This document shows, piece by piece, positions 7,913 to 16,555 of a DNA stretch of 64,000 nucleotides. The DNA lies in assembly GCF_900107925.1 (NCBI RefSeq), contig NZ_FNUJ01000001.1, forward strand, positions 186,001-250,000, in the 5' to 3' direction. Within the stretch, counting starts at the first letter, position 1, and every line of letters begins with the position of its first letter. The notes under the pieces were generated by a model. That model saw nothing but the letters and a program-made list of their open reading frames with translations. It searched no databases and was not told where the DNA came from. The DNA is from Amycolatopsis pretoriensis (GTDB lineage: Bacteria > Actinomycetota > Actinomycetes > Mycobacteriales > Pseudonocardiaceae). The translations under genes were made by a program, and so were the position numbers.

Positions 7913-8457
7913 TCCGCCGGGTCGAAGTCCAGCGGCTGCCACCGGAACACCCCCGCCCCTTGCGCATACGCCAGGTGCCCACCCAGTGCGCCGCCCGCGC
8001 TCGCTGCCGTCAAGCCGAGGGCGCTCAACAGCCTCCCTCGCACCACGCGGCCGCGGCGGCGGGCCGCGTACGACGCCCCGAACAGCGCGATCGCCACCGC
8101 GTTGCTCGCCGCGTGGACCAAGCCCACCCGGCGTTGCCGCACGTCGAGGTCCGCGTAGTCGGCCAGCCCGAGCACGATCGCCGGTGGGGTCGCCAGCAAC
8201 CCCGCCGCCACCAGCCGGCGCGCCTCCTCTTGGCGCCCGGGCAGCAAGTCGAACGCCGCCGCGCAGAGCCAGGCGCCGATCGGGACCGTGACGGCGATCG
8301 GGTGCAACGGGTGACCCAGCCAGCGTCCGCGCAGCACCTTGCCGACCGTGCTCGCCGCGGGGCCGCGCAGGCGCCGGGTCAGCTCGGCCGCCGGGGCGTC
8401 GAGGGCCTCGGCGTGCTCGACCGCGTGCAGGGCCCGGTGAGGTGCGGGGGAGTTCAT
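7870..8457 (-). CDS. DUF2231-type membrane protein
   Basis: A 195-residue integral membrane protein. A cytoplasmic N-terminal segment of about 50 residues precedes GHPLHPIAVTVPIGAWLCAAAFDLL, which is the characteristic DUF2231 opening with GHPLHP. Three further hydrophobic segments follow (about residues 80-98, 112-128 and 140-160). The family is found in many actinobacteria and has no proven role. The last 15 or so residues are encoded inside the degenerate tandem repeat, so the C-terminus may be recently altered. Confidence 0.8.
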   Translation of the reverse strand: MNSPAPHRALHAVEHAEALDAPAAELTRRLRGPAASTVGKVLRGRWLGHPLHPIAVTVPIGAWLCAAAFDLLPGRQEEARRLVAAGLLATPPAIVLGLADYADLDVRQRRVGLVHAASNAVAIALFGASYAARRRGRVVRGRLLSALGLTAASAGGALGGHLAYAQGAGVFRWQPLDFDPAELAGSDPAAPRNPA

Positions 8458-8485
8458 GCCCCGCGGCTACCCCGTCCGCCGCGGC

Positions 8486-8893
8486 TCAACCGGCCTCCCA
8501 CGCCGCTTTCGCGTGGCTCACGAACTCCGCCCGGCTGCCCGCCGTGATCGCCCCGATTCGCGTGCGGTAGCAGTCCAGCACCGCCTCGAACCCGGTCGCG
8601 TGCAGGAATTCACGCACCGCCGGCCGGTCGCCCGTCACCACGCGCAGCCGGTTGGCCGCCGTGCGGTCGTGGGCCGCGCGCACCTCGCGGACGCCCGCGA
8701 CCGAGAGGAACGACAGCTCCGACAGGTCCAGCACCAGCACTTCCGGATCGCTCGCGAACACCTGGACGGCGGCCTCCCCGAGCTTCGGCGCCGTGCCCGC
8801 GTCCAGCTCGCCGGACAAGGCCAGCACGACGACACCGGACTCACCGCGCGTCCGGACGACCTGGAGCCGCTCCGGCTGGAAGGAACCGGTCAT
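8486..8893 (-). CDS. STAS-domain anti-sigma factor antagonist-like protein
   Basis: A 135-residue STAS domain with VVVLALSGELDAGTAPKL followed by VLVLDLSELSFLSVAGV. In SpoIIAA-type antagonists the equivalent loop reads Asp-Ser-Ser/Ala-Gly-Leu, and its first serine is phosphorylated by the partner anti-sigma kinase. Here that position appears to be Val (Ser-Val-Ala-Gly-Val), so normal phospho-switching is unlikely. The partner could be the MEDS-ATPase gene at 12.6 kb, but it is not adjacent. The gene stands alone between a DUF2231 gene and a Tat-exported protein, all on the minus strand. Confidence 0.8.
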   Translation of the reverse strand: MTGSFQPERLQVVRTRGESGVVVLALSGELDAGTAPKLGEAAVQVFASDPEVLVLDLSELSFLSVAGVREVRAAHDRTAANRLRVVTGDRPAVREFLHATGFEAVLDCYRTRIGAITAGSRAEFVSHAKAAWEAG

Positions 8894-8968
8894 GGGGCAC
8901 GCACCGCCCTCGGACGATCCGACGTGGTCCCCGATCGGCTACCCCCGCGCCGGAGCGGCAAAACCGGC

Positions 8969-10408
8969 TCAGGCGCGCATCAGGATGAAGTCGCCGTGGC
9001 CGCCGTAGCCGAGGACGTCCTCCGCGTACTGGGTGCCGTCGAACGTCGGCAGCCACCACCGGTTGCCGATCCGGACCAGCATCGGGTGCGGGATGTTCGT
9101 GCCGTACGGCGCGTCCAGCGTCCCCAGCTTGCGCAGCCGCAGGTCGTACACCGGGTACTCGCGGGCGTCGCCGTCGCTGGCGAACAGGTACCACCGCCCG
9201 CCCACCCGCTGCAGGATCGTGCCTTCGGTCTGGCCGACCGACGTGTCGGCGCCCAGCAGCGTCAGGCCGTGGTCGTAGTCGGCGCCGCGCGGTGCGGCCG
9301 CGAGCGCGGGGTGGAACACGAAGGACGGCTGCTGCGCGGGACTTTCGACGAACGCGATGTGCCACCGCCCGTCGATCCGGGTCAGCGCCGGGTCCCACGA
9401 GCTGACGGTGGTCGGCAGCGGGAGCTGCCGCGTCGGCAGGACGTGCACGCCGGAAAGGACGTTCTCCCGGGTCACCGTGTGCCGCACGTGGACGCCGGTG
9501 AAGGCGAAGTCGCCCCAGGAGCTCATCAGCAGGATGAACCGGTCGTCGTCGACGACGATCTGGCCCGCGTGGTCGCCGAGCACGACGCCGTCGCGCGCGA
9601 AGAACAGCGACGCCACCTGCTCCAGCTTGGTCGGATCCGCCAGGTCGAGCGTCCACACCGCCCAGTGCGCCTGCTGGAAGAAGCCGAGCCCGGCGTTGGT
9701 CATGGTCAGGTAGAGCTTGCCGTCGCGGATGACGGGCCGGCCGTCGGCGTACTGGACGACGTGCGGGTCGCGCACCCCCGCCTGGCCGTAGTAACCGGCC
9801 CGCACCCGGCCCAGCCGCGCCGGGCCGCGGCGTCCGTACGCGTAGCCGAGCTTGCCCAGCACGGCCGGGTCGCGCAGGTCGATCCGCGCGCGGACCTGGT
9901 CGCGCTCGGTCAGCAGCGGCCGCCAGCCGGCGCCCGTGTCGGCCAGCACCGTCACCGCGTTTTCGTTGACCACCACGGCGAATCCGAACGCTTTCGGCAA
10001 GCTCGCCGCGGCGGTCTTGACGACGGCGGTGCCGCTCGCGGTGGTGATCTCGATGCGGGCCTGCCCGGCGGCGGGGTCGTAGGTGCCGAGCACCGAGACG
10101 CCGTCGCCGGCCAGCCCGGCGACCACGGGAGCGCCGGCATCGAGCACCTCGACGGTCACCGTCCCGTAGGGCGCCTTCGGCCGGACGCCGGTCCGGACGA
10201 GGGCGCCGGGGCGGGCCGCGGTGTCGACCTGGACGAACTTCGGGGCGATCAGGGCGAAGGGCCGGAACTGTTCGGTCACGGAGAACTTCAGGGAGAACGG
10301 GTCGGTACCGGCGGCTTCGGCGGTCCCGCCGAGCAGGCCCGCGGCCGCCCCGGTCACCCCCAGCGCGGTGAGGGCACGCAGCACGTCGCGTCGATCGAAG
10401 TCGGTCAC
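8969..10408 (-). CDS. Tat-exported beta-propeller-like protein
   Basis: A 479-residue protein with a twin-arginine signal (DRRDVLRALTALGV) and AEAAG cleavage region near residue 33. The mature part starts with a lectin/jelly-roll-like domain (to about residue 195). A region rich in W, D and G follows with DPHVVQYADGRP, DPALTRIDGRWHIAF and QTEGTILQRVGGRWYLF, spaced like the blades of five-bladed glycosidase propellers (GH43/GH32/GH117-like). An enzyme acting on extracellular carbohydrate is possible, but no catalytic triad was assigned. A strong palindrome lies just upstream in the divergent promoter region. Confidence 0.6.
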   Translation of the reverse strand: MTDFDRRDVLRALTALGVTGAAAGLLGGTAEAAGTDPFSLKFSVTEQFRPFALIAPKFVQVDTAARPGALVRTGVRPKAPYGTVTVEVLDAGAPVVAGLAGDGVSVLGTYDPAAGQARIEITTASGTAVVKTAAASLPKAFGFAVVVNENAVTVLADTGAGWRPLLTERDQVRARIDLRDPAVLGKLGYAYGRRGPARLGRVRAGYYGQAGVRDPHVVQYADGRPVIRDGKLYLTMTNAGLGFFQQAHWAVWTLDLADPTKLEQVASLFFARDGVVLGDHAGQIVVDDDRFILLMSSWGDFAFTGVHVRHTVTRENVLSGVHVLPTRQLPLPTTVSSWDPALTRIDGRWHIAFVESPAQQPSFVFHPALAAAPRGADYDHGLTLLGADTSVGQTEGTILQRVGGRWYLFASDGDAREYPVYDLRLRKLGTLDAPYGTNIPHPMLVRIGNRWWLPTFDGTQYAEDVLGYGGHGDFILMRA

Positions 10409-10446
10409 CTTTGACCTCCGGGTGGGGACGGATCGGACGGCTCAGT

Positions 10447-10472
10447 TTGCGACGTGGCATGCCACGTTGCAA
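10447..10472. promoter_or_regulatory. 26-bp operator-like palindrome
   Basis: The arms TTGCGACGTGGCA and TGCCACGTTGCAA match at all but one position pair and meet without a spacer. The site lies in the divergent region between the Tat-exported protein and the cysteine desulfurase, the usual place for a LacI- or TetR-type repressor. No regulator gene is adjacent. Confidence 0.7.
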
Positions 10473-10534
10473 CCGGCGCGGACGCCCAGCCCGGGGCATG
10501 CTGGACGCGGCGTTCCGGCAAAGGGAGGTACCGG

Positions 10535-11725
10535 GTGGGCGGACGGACGAGCGAAGTGGCGTGCCCCCGGCCGCCGAGCCTGGCGACCGGACCGGTCTAC
10601 CTCGACCACAACGCCACCACGCCGGTCGACCCGCGGGTCACCGAAGCCGCGCTGCCGTACTGGACGGGCTTTTTCGGGAACCCGTCGAGCGAACACGCCT
10701 ACGGCGGCGAACCACGCCGGGCGCTGGCCGCGGCGCGGGCCCAGGTGGCCGGCCTGATCGGCGCGCGGCCGGCGGAGATCGTGTTCACCGGCTCCGGCTC
10801 GGAGGCGAACCTGCTGGCCCTGCGCGGCGCGGTGCTCGCCGCGGGGGCCCGGGACGCGCACCTGGTCGTCCAGGCGACCGAGCACCCCGCCGTGCTGGAG
10901 ACCGCTCGCGCGCTCGGCCGGCTGCACGGCACCCGCGTCACCGTGCTGCCCGTCGACCACCACGGGCTCGTCTCCCACGACGCCCTGGCCGCGGCTCTTC
11001 GGACCGGCTCGGATCGCACAGTCGTGTCGATCATGGCGGCCAACAACGAGACCGGCGCGATCCAGCCGGTCGCGGACCTGGCCGCGCTCGCGCACTCCCG
11101 CGGCGCGCTCGTGCACTGCGACGCCGCGCAGGCGTGCGGGAAGATCCCGGTCGACGTCGGCGAGCTCGACGTCGACCTGCTGACGGTGGTCGGCCACAAG
11201 ATGTACGCCCCGCGCGGCGCGGCCGCGCTCTTCGTGCGCGAAGGGGTCGCGCTGGAGCCGGTCGTCTACGGCGGCGGGCAGGAACGCGGCCTGCGGGCAG
11301 GCACCGAGAACGTCGCGCTCGCGGTGGCGCTCGGCACCGCCGCCCGGCTCGCGGCCGACGACCTCGACGCGGGACGGATCGCCGCGCTGCGCGACGACTT
11401 GCACCGGCGGCTGGCCGAGGCGCTGCCGGGCCGCGTCCGGCTCAACGGCCCCGAGGCCGCCGGGCAGCGGCTGCCGAACACGCTCAACGTCGGCATCGAC
11501 GGCACCCGCGGCCACGAAGTGCTGGCTCGCGCACCGGAGATCGCGGCCTCGACCGGATCGGCGTGCCACAGCGGGGTGCACGAGCCGTCGCCGGTGCTGA
11601 CCGCGATGGGGTTCGACGCGGGGCGGGCGCTGGCCGCGATCCGGTTGTCGCTGGGGAGGTGGAGCACGCAAGCCGATGTGGACACCGCGGTGCGGGCGCT
11701 CGCGGCGGCGGTCGTGGACCGCTGA
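10535..11725 (+). CDS. Cysteine desulfurase (NifS/IscS-like)
   Basis: A 396-residue class V PLP enzyme. The N-terminal YLDHNATTPVDPRV, the aspartate motif HCDAAQACGKIPVDV, the PLP lysine in VVGHKMYAPRG (Lys222) and the catalytic cysteine in GSACHSG (Cys344) are all present. It should release sulfur from cysteine as an enzyme-bound persulfide for Fe-S clusters or thiocofactors. AAGGGAGGT precedes the GTG at 10535, so the longer reading frame from 10454 is not used. No isc/suf scaffold genes flank it; it may serve a dedicated thiolation pathway elsewhere. Confidence 0.9.
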   Translation: MGGRTSEVACPRPPSLATGPVYLDHNATTPVDPRVTEAALPYWTGFFGNPSSEHAYGGEPRRALAAARAQVAGLIGARPAEIVFTGSGSEANLLALRGAVLAAGARDAHLVVQATEHPAVLETARALGRLHGTRVTVLPVDHHGLVSHDALAAALRTGSDRTVVSIMAANNETGAIQPVADLAALAHSRGALVHCDAAQACGKIPVDVGELDVDLLTVVGHKMYAPRGAAALFVREGVALEPVVYGGGQERGLRAGTENVALAVALGTAARLAADDLDAGRIAALRDDLHRRLAEALPGRVRLNGPEAAGQRLPNTLNVGIDGTRGHEVLARAPEIAASTGSACHSGVHEPSPVLTAMGFDAGRALAAIRLSLGRWSTQADVDTAVRALAAAVVDR

Positions 11726-11808
11726 GCCGGGACCTTCGCGGCGGCCATGCGGACCGCCCCACCCGATGAGCGAACCGGTCCCCGGCCACCCCGGCGTATT
11801 GTCGGAGC

Positions 11809-12648
11809 GTGCAGATGCCGACACAGCGGGGCAGCGGGCCCGTCCGCGGGCACGTTTGCCAGGGATACCGGCGGCGGGCCGAGTTCACCGCCCGGGCCCG
11901 GGACTTCCTGGCCGCGGGACTCGCGGCGGGGGAGCGGGTGCTCTACGTCGCCCCCGGTGACGAGGCCACCCTGATCGCCCAGCTGCGGGAAACCGGCCGG
12001 TTCGACGCCGGGTTGCGGCGCGGGGCGGTGCTGGTCTCCTCGGTCGACTCGACCTACACCACCGGGACCGTCGTCGACCCCGCCGGCCAGGTCCGGCTCT
12101 ACGCCGCCGCGACCGAAGAGGCCCTCGCCGCCGGGTTCACCGGCCTGCGCGTCGCCGCGGACGCGACCTCGCTGGTGCGCACGCCCGCGCAGCTGGACGC
12201 CTTCGCCCGCTACGAGCACCTGGTCGACCGCTACATGGCCGCGCACCCGATGTCGGCGATGTGCGGCTACGACCTGACCGAGCTGGGCGATGACGCCGTC
12301 GCGCAGCTGGCGTGCATGCACCCGGTCGCCCACGAGGGCGCGACCCCGTTCCACCTGCACGGCCACGCGGGCGCCGGGACCGTCGCCGCGCTCGCGGGCG
12401 AGCTGGACTCCGCGGTGCGCCGGCTGTGGCCGCTGGCCCTGGAACGCGCCGACCTGCGGGCGGCGCCGGGGCTGATCGCGATCGACGCCGGCGACCTCGG
12501 TTTCATGGACCACCGCAGCCTCTTCGCCGTCGCCGACTACGCCGAGCGCCACGCCAAGACGGTGGTCCTGCGGACGCGGCTGACCACGCCGGGGCGCCTG
12601 CTCGGGCTGTTCGACCTGACCGGCGTCCGCGTGGAGGGCGTGTCATGA
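11809..12648 (+). CDS. MEDS-domain sensor protein
   Basis: A 279-residue protein. Residues about 15-175 form a MEDS (DcmR-type sensory) domain: RRRAEFTARARDFLAAGLAAGERVLYVAPGD, the RLYAAATEEALAAGFTGLRV segment and the MSAMCGYDL end. A shorter STAS-like C-terminal domain follows (AVRRLWPLALERADLRAAPGLIAIDAGDLGFMDHRSL). The combination suggests a sensor feeding an anti-sigma/antagonist switch. The start is a GTG at 11809 or an ATG six bases on. Its stop overlaps the start of the next MEDS gene as ATGA, so the two are translationally coupled. Confidence 0.8.
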   Translation: MQMPTQRGSGPVRGHVCQGYRRRAEFTARARDFLAAGLAAGERVLYVAPGDEATLIAQLRETGRFDAGLRRGAVLVSSVDSTYTTGTVVDPAGQVRLYAAATEEALAAGFTGLRVAADATSLVRTPAQLDAFARYEHLVDRYMAAHPMSAMCGYDLTELGDDAVAQLACMHPVAHEGATPFHLHGHAGAGTVAALAGELDSAVRRLWPLALERADLRAAPGLIAIDAGDLGFMDHRSLFAVADYAERHAKTVVLRTRLTTPGRLLGLFDLTGVRVEGVS

Positions 12649-13610
12649 CCGCCGAACCGGAGACCGCGCCGCGGGGCTACGACCACGCCGCCGTCCACTA
12701 CCGTTCCGACGCCGAACTGCTCGCCGTCGCCGTCCCGTTCCTCGAGGGCGGGCTGACCGCGGGCGAACCGACCATGGTGTCCCTGGAACCGGCGCGGGCC
12801 GAGCTCGTGCGCGGCGCGCTGCCGGCGTCGGCGGACGTGCGATACCTGACCACGGACGAGCTCTACGTGCGCCCGGCCGCCGCGATCAAGTCCTACCGGA
12901 CGATGATGGCCGGGCTGGTCGCCGGCGGTGCCACCGGGATCCGCATCTTCGGCGAGATCCCGCGCGCGGTGATCGACACGTCGTGGGACTGGTGGGCGCG
13001 CTACGAAGCCGCGGTCAACCACGCCTACGACGAGTTCCCGCTGCGCAGCATGTGCGCCTACGACACCCGGACCACCCCGCGCCACGTCCTCGACGACGTC
13101 GCCCGCACGCACCCCTTCGTCGCGACGCCCGGCGGCCGCCACGGCAACGCCGGCTACGTCGACCCGCCCGCCTTCCTGGCCGGTCCGCGGCCGGTGGCGC
13201 CGCTGCCGATCCAGCACACCGCCCCGCTCGTGGTGCTCGCCGACCCGCGGCCCGCGGTGGCCCGCCGGGCGGTGCTCGACCTCGGCAAGACCGACCTGCC
13301 CGTCGCCGAGCTCGACGACCTCGTCCTGGCGGTCAGCGAGATCGTCGACAACGCGCTGCGCCACGGCCGCGCGCCGGTCGAGCTGCGGATCTGGGCGGAC
13401 CCCGACCACCTCGTCGTGACGGTGCACGACACCGGCGAGGGCCCGGGCGACCCGTTCGCCGGCCTGCTCCCGGCCGATCGCCGGATCGGCGGCCGCGGCC
13501 TGTGGATCGCGCACCAGATCTGCAGCCAGGTGGCGCTGTACCGCGACGAAACGGGCTTCACCGCGCGGCTCGTCGCGGGCGACCCGTGGCGGCACCGCCC
13601 GGCGGACTGA
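12645..13610 (+). CDS. MEDS-domain anti-sigma-like ATPase
   Basis: A 321-residue two-domain protein. Residues about 12-175 are a MEDS domain (YDHAAVHYRSDAELLAVAVPFLEGGL, MCAYDTR). From about residue 215 an RsbW-like HATPase_c domain follows, with the N-box ELDDLVLAVSEIVDNALRHG, the G1 box VHDTGEGP and the G2 box RIGGRGLWIAHQI. There is no histidine phosphoacceptor domain, so it probably acts as an anti-sigma factor or serine kinase toward a STAS partner. The STAS-containing genes at 11.8 and 13.6 kb are obvious candidates. Confidence 0.85.
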   Translation: MTAEPETAPRGYDHAAVHYRSDAELLAVAVPFLEGGLTAGEPTMVSLEPARAELVRGALPASADVRYLTTDELYVRPAAAIKSYRTMMAGLVAGGATGIRIFGEIPRAVIDTSWDWWARYEAAVNHAYDEFPLRSMCAYDTRTTPRHVLDDVARTHPFVATPGGRHGNAGYVDPPAFLAGPRPVAPLPIQHTAPLVVLADPRPAVARRAVLDLGKTDLPVAELDDLVLAVSEIVDNALRHGRAPVELRIWADPDHLVVTVHDTGEGPGDPFAGLLPADRRIGGRGLWIAHQICSQVALYRDETGFTARLVAGDPWRHRPAD

Positions 13611-13612
13611 GG

Positions 13613-14698
13613 TCAGTCCTCCCGGCCCAGCGCGGCGCGGTTGTCGACCAGGGCGGCGGCGATCTCGGTCAGCTTGACGTTGAGCTCCTGCGAAGTGTGC
13701 CGGAGCAGCGTGAACGCGGCGTCCGCGCTGAGCCCTTGGCGGGCCATCAAGATGCCCTTCGCCTGACCGATCACGTCGCGGGACTCGAGCGCGCGGCGCA
13801 GGTGCGCGCGCTCCAGTTCGGCGAGTTCGGCCACGCGGGCGTGCTCCAGGGCGAGCGAGGCGTGCGTGGCCAGCAGCAGGGCGCGGTGGCGGTCGGTCGA
13901 GGTGATGCCCTCGCGGTGGGCGTAGATGTTGAGCGCCCCGGTGAGCCCCGCCGGACGGGACGTCGGCAGCAGGGCGGTGGACAGCACCGCGCCGAGACCG
14001 TGCGCCGTCGCCGCGGCGGCGAACCGCGGCCACGCCGGCGAGCGGGCGAGGTCCTGGTCGAGCGCGTAGGCGGGCCCACCGGGGGCGGCGGCGTCGAGAC
14101 AGGGCCCGGACCCGCTGCGGTACTGGACGTCGTCGAGGTCGGCGGCGGTCTCCGGGATCTCCACCGGGGTGAAGAAGCGGCCGGCGGCGTCCCGCAGCGT
14201 GATGCTGACCAGTCGCGCGTGTGGCACGATGACGGTGGTCGCGGCGACCACGTGGTTCAGGGCCTGGGTGACGGTGGAGGCGTTCAGCAGGACCCGGGTG
14301 AGCGCGGCCAGCTGCCCGCCGAGCCGTTCCTCGGACGTCTGCTCGGTGCCTTCGCCCTCGATCGCCTCGTCGACGCCGGCGTGCACGGGCAGGGTGTCGC
14401 CGGGCAGGGCACCGCGCAGGATCCGGGCGTTCAGCGCGCCCGGGTCGAGCAGGACCGCCGACCGGACCCCCGCCCGCGCGCGCCCCGCGGCGAATTCGCC
14501 CAGCGCCCGCACCCCGGCCGCGGACAGCGTTTCGACGTCGCGCAGGTCGAGGATCACCAGGTGCGGCGGCGGCAGGGTGACGGTCGCGTCCACCAGCCGG
14601 GCGAGCGCGGCCGAAGCGGTTTCCGGGCCGAGCGTCCCAATGAGCCGGAGGACGAGGGCCTGCTCCGCGTCCATCGGCGTGACCTCGACGCCCTCCAC
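13613..14698 (-). CDS. STAS-GAF-ANTAR regulator
   Basis: A 361-residue protein with three parts. A STAS domain covers residues 1-100 (LVILDLRDVETLSAAGVRAL, again lacking the usual serine). A GAF domain covers about 125-285 (ALNHVVAATTVIVPHARL, SGSGPCLDA). A C-terminal ANTAR RNA-binding domain covers about 300-355 (LESRDVIGQAKGILMARQGLSADAAFTLL). ANTAR proteins act as antiterminators on nascent mRNA. GGAGGAGGTGGGG precedes the GTG at 14698, which is preferred to a longer frame. It converges with the MEDS-ATPase gene with only 2 bp between them. Confidence 0.88.
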   Translation of the reverse strand: MEGVEVTPMDAEQALVLRLIGTLGPETASAALARLVDATVTLPPPHLVILDLRDVETLSAAGVRALGEFAAGRARAGVRSAVLLDPGALNARILRGALPGDTLPVHAGVDEAIEGEGTEQTSEERLGGQLAALTRVLLNASTVTQALNHVVAATTVIVPHARLVSITLRDAAGRFFTPVEIPETAADLDDVQYRSGSGPCLDAAAPGGPAYALDQDLARSPAWPRFAAAATAHGLGAVLSTALLPTSRPAGLTGALNIYAHREGITSTDRHRALLLATHASLALEHARVAELAELERAHLRRALESRDVIGQAKGILMARQGLSADAAFTLLRHTSQELNVKLTEIAAALVDNRAALGRED

Positions 14699-14767
14699 GA
14701 TGTCCCCACCTCCTCCGGCACCCGAAGAAGATCGGGTACCCGCACCGGCCGGTCCCAACCGGACGGG

Positions 14768-15445
14768 TCACCGGGTCGTGGCCGTCCCGTGGCCGCGCGG
14801 GGGATGCGTCGCCCCGCCGTAGTGGGTGGCCCCGAGCGTCACGGCGGCGACGAGCGCGACGGCGCCGGAGACCGTCACGATGCGCGCCGGGGTGCGCAGC
14901 CGCGGGCGGGGGAGGGGGATGTCGGCGGTGGCGTCGGACAGCCGCGCCGTCGCCCACCGGTAGCCGTGGGCGAGCGAGAACGCCAGCGTGGCCCCGATGA
15001 TGAAGAAGTCCGCGACGTTGAAGGTGTACTTGCCGACGGGCACGAAGTCGATGGCGCCGCGGACGCTGCCCGGCGCGGTGACGTGGTGCAGCCCGAGGCG
15101 GTCCAGCAGGTTGCTGGTCCAGCCGCCGATCGCCAGCGCGGCCGGGGCGCGCAGGAGCACCGGGTGCCGCCGCCGCAGGAGCAGCAGCACGGCGGCCGTC
15201 AGCAGCGCGGCACCGGCCAGGTCGAGCACCGCACCGGTCACCGGACCGGCGTACCACGCGCCGACGACCGGTCCGACCAGCGGGTTGCCGCCGAAGTTGA
15301 TGCGCGTCCGGGGCACTTCGCGCCAGGCCCACGCCTTGGTCACCTGATCCGCGACGACGACCAGGAGCAGGGCGTAGGCCGTCCACGGCGGGCGGAGAAC
15401 CGGTCCTTCGAGCCGGGGCGTCCCGGCGGTGCCGTCAGGGTTCAT
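14768..15445 (-). CDS. lspA: Signal peptidase II family protein
   Basis: A 225-residue membrane protein with four hydrophobic segments. The two catalytic aspartates of lipoprotein signal peptidase are present in GGWTSNLLDRLGL and in FNVADFFIIGA, and INFGGNP matches the family's N-terminal Asn-x-Gly loop. It would cleave prolipoproteins after diacylglyceryl transfer. It is somewhat longer than housekeeping LspA (about 160-200 aa), with a C-terminal extra helix and a basic tail, and is isolated from ileS/rluD. It is therefore probably a second, accessory copy. The gene symbol is by motif only. Confidence 0.8.
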   Translation of the reverse strand: MNPDGTAGTPRLEGPVLRPPWTAYALLLVVVADQVTKAWAWREVPRTRINFGGNPLVGPVVGAWYAGPVTGAVLDLAGAALLTAAVLLLLRRRHPVLLRAPAALAIGGWTSNLLDRLGLHHVTAPGSVRGAIDFVPVGKYTFNVADFFIIGATLAFSLAHGYRWATARLSDATADIPLPRPRLRTPARIVTVSGAVALVAAVTLGATHYGGATHPPRGHGTATTR

Positions 15446-15556
15446 CGGTACCTCACAGCGGCCGGGCGACCACGGTCGTCGCCCGGACGGGGGCTGCGTG
15501 GATTCGCGGGGGGTGGTTAATACCCCACCGGCGCCCCGGTCAAACCGCCGCCGGCC

Positions 15557-16504
15557 TCACCCGGCCGTCTTGACGACCGGCGCGTCCCGGCACAGTTCCC
15601 GGAAACCGACGCCGTAGTACAGCTCCCGCGCGGCCGGGCGCCCCGCCGCGCCCAGGCAAGCCACCGTCGCGTGCGTCGCTCCGGCGTCGCGCGCCCGCCG
15701 CAGCCCGTGCAGCAGCATCGCGCGGGCCAGGCCGCGCCGCCGGTACGCCGGGTGCGTCCCGACGGGTTCGAACTCGGCGGTCTTGTTCGGCTCGTCGAGC
15801 CACAGGATCGCCGAGGCCGCCATCGTCCCGTCCGGGGCCTCGACGAGGACGTGCAGGTCGCCGCGGTACGCGGTGGTCCGCCGGACGCCTTCGTAGCTTT
15901 CCGCCGTGTACGCGCTGGGCGCCCAGGCGTCGACGTGGGCCCGGACCGCGGCGGCGGTACCGGCCTCGGCCGCGGTGCGGAACCGGAAGCCGCCCGGCAG
16001 CACCGGCTCTTCGAGGTCGGTCAGGTCGCGTTCGTTGAGCTGGGTCCACGACCCGGTGTCGCCGAGCGCGGCCGGGTCGGGCCGGTAGCCGTGCGCGGCC
16101 CAGCGGGTCGAGGCGAACTCGTCGCCGGCGCCCGGCAGCGCCGTGCGTTCGACGGCGCCCGCCGTCGTGTCGAACCAGGTGATCACTTCGTCGAGCAGCT
16201 CGGCGTGGCCGGGGTGGACCTGGTGGATCAGGTTCGCGCCGGTGACGTCCTTGACCGAGCCGTCATTGAGCCGGACCCGGCGCGGGAGCTGGGCCCAGCC
16301 CCACGCCACCAGGTCCCGGCCGGCGAACCACAGCCGGCGCGGCCAGTGCGCGCCGTCGGCGGTGTGGCCGCGGCCCCAGTTCCAGGCCAGCTCGCCGAAG
16401 GAGGCGTCGCCGTTCACCAGGTCGGGGCGCAGCGCGGTGACCCGCTGGGCCAGACCCTGCATGAGCTCGACGTCTTCGGCGGTCAGCAGTTCGGCGTTCC
16501 CCAT
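15557..16504 (-). CDS. GNAT family N-acetyltransferase
   Basis: A 315-residue protein. The C-terminal GNAT domain is clear, with the acetyl-CoA pyrophosphate loop in FEPVGTHPAYRRRGLARAML and the final ELYYGVGFREL. The N-terminal half looks like a degenerate second GNAT fold (LWFAGRDLVAWGWAQLP), a common two-domain arrangement in actinobacteria. The acceptor substrate is unknown. The start ATG is the only good one at the beginning of the conserved region, and the gene is followed upstream by a possible primase-polymerase-like gene on the same strand, 51 bp away. Confidence 0.8.
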   Translation of the reverse strand: MGNAELLTAEDVELMQGLAQRVTALRPDLVNGDASFGELAWNWGRGHTADGAHWPRRLWFAGRDLVAWGWAQLPRRVRLNDGSVKDVTGANLIHQVHPGHAELLDEVITWFDTTAGAVERTALPGAGDEFASTRWAAHGYRPDPAALGDTGSWTQLNERDLTDLEEPVLPGGFRFRTAAEAGTAAAVRAHVDAWAPSAYTAESYEGVRRTTAYRGDLHVLVEAPDGTMAASAILWLDEPNKTAEFEPVGTHPAYRRRGLARAMLLHGLRRARDAGATHATVACLGAAGRPAARELYYGVGFRELCRDAPVVKTAG

Positions 16505-16555
16505 GGTCGGCCACCCTGGCAGGCGAGGAGCGCGGGCGTCGAACCGTTTTCGGCG

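Noticed and set aside
10454..10534. N-terminal extension of the cysteine desulfurase
   Set aside because: It would run through the operator palindrome, and a strong ribosome site precedes the GTG at 10535.
12537..15386. 949-codon open frame antisense to the MEDS genes
   Set aside because: It is rich in Arg, Gly, Pro and Ala as expected of the wrong frame of GC-rich genes, and it covers several genes with clear domains.
15505..15535. CsoR-like copper operator upstream of the signal peptidase gene
   Set aside because: Only a short GGGGT/ACCCC symmetry is seen and no copper gene is nearby.
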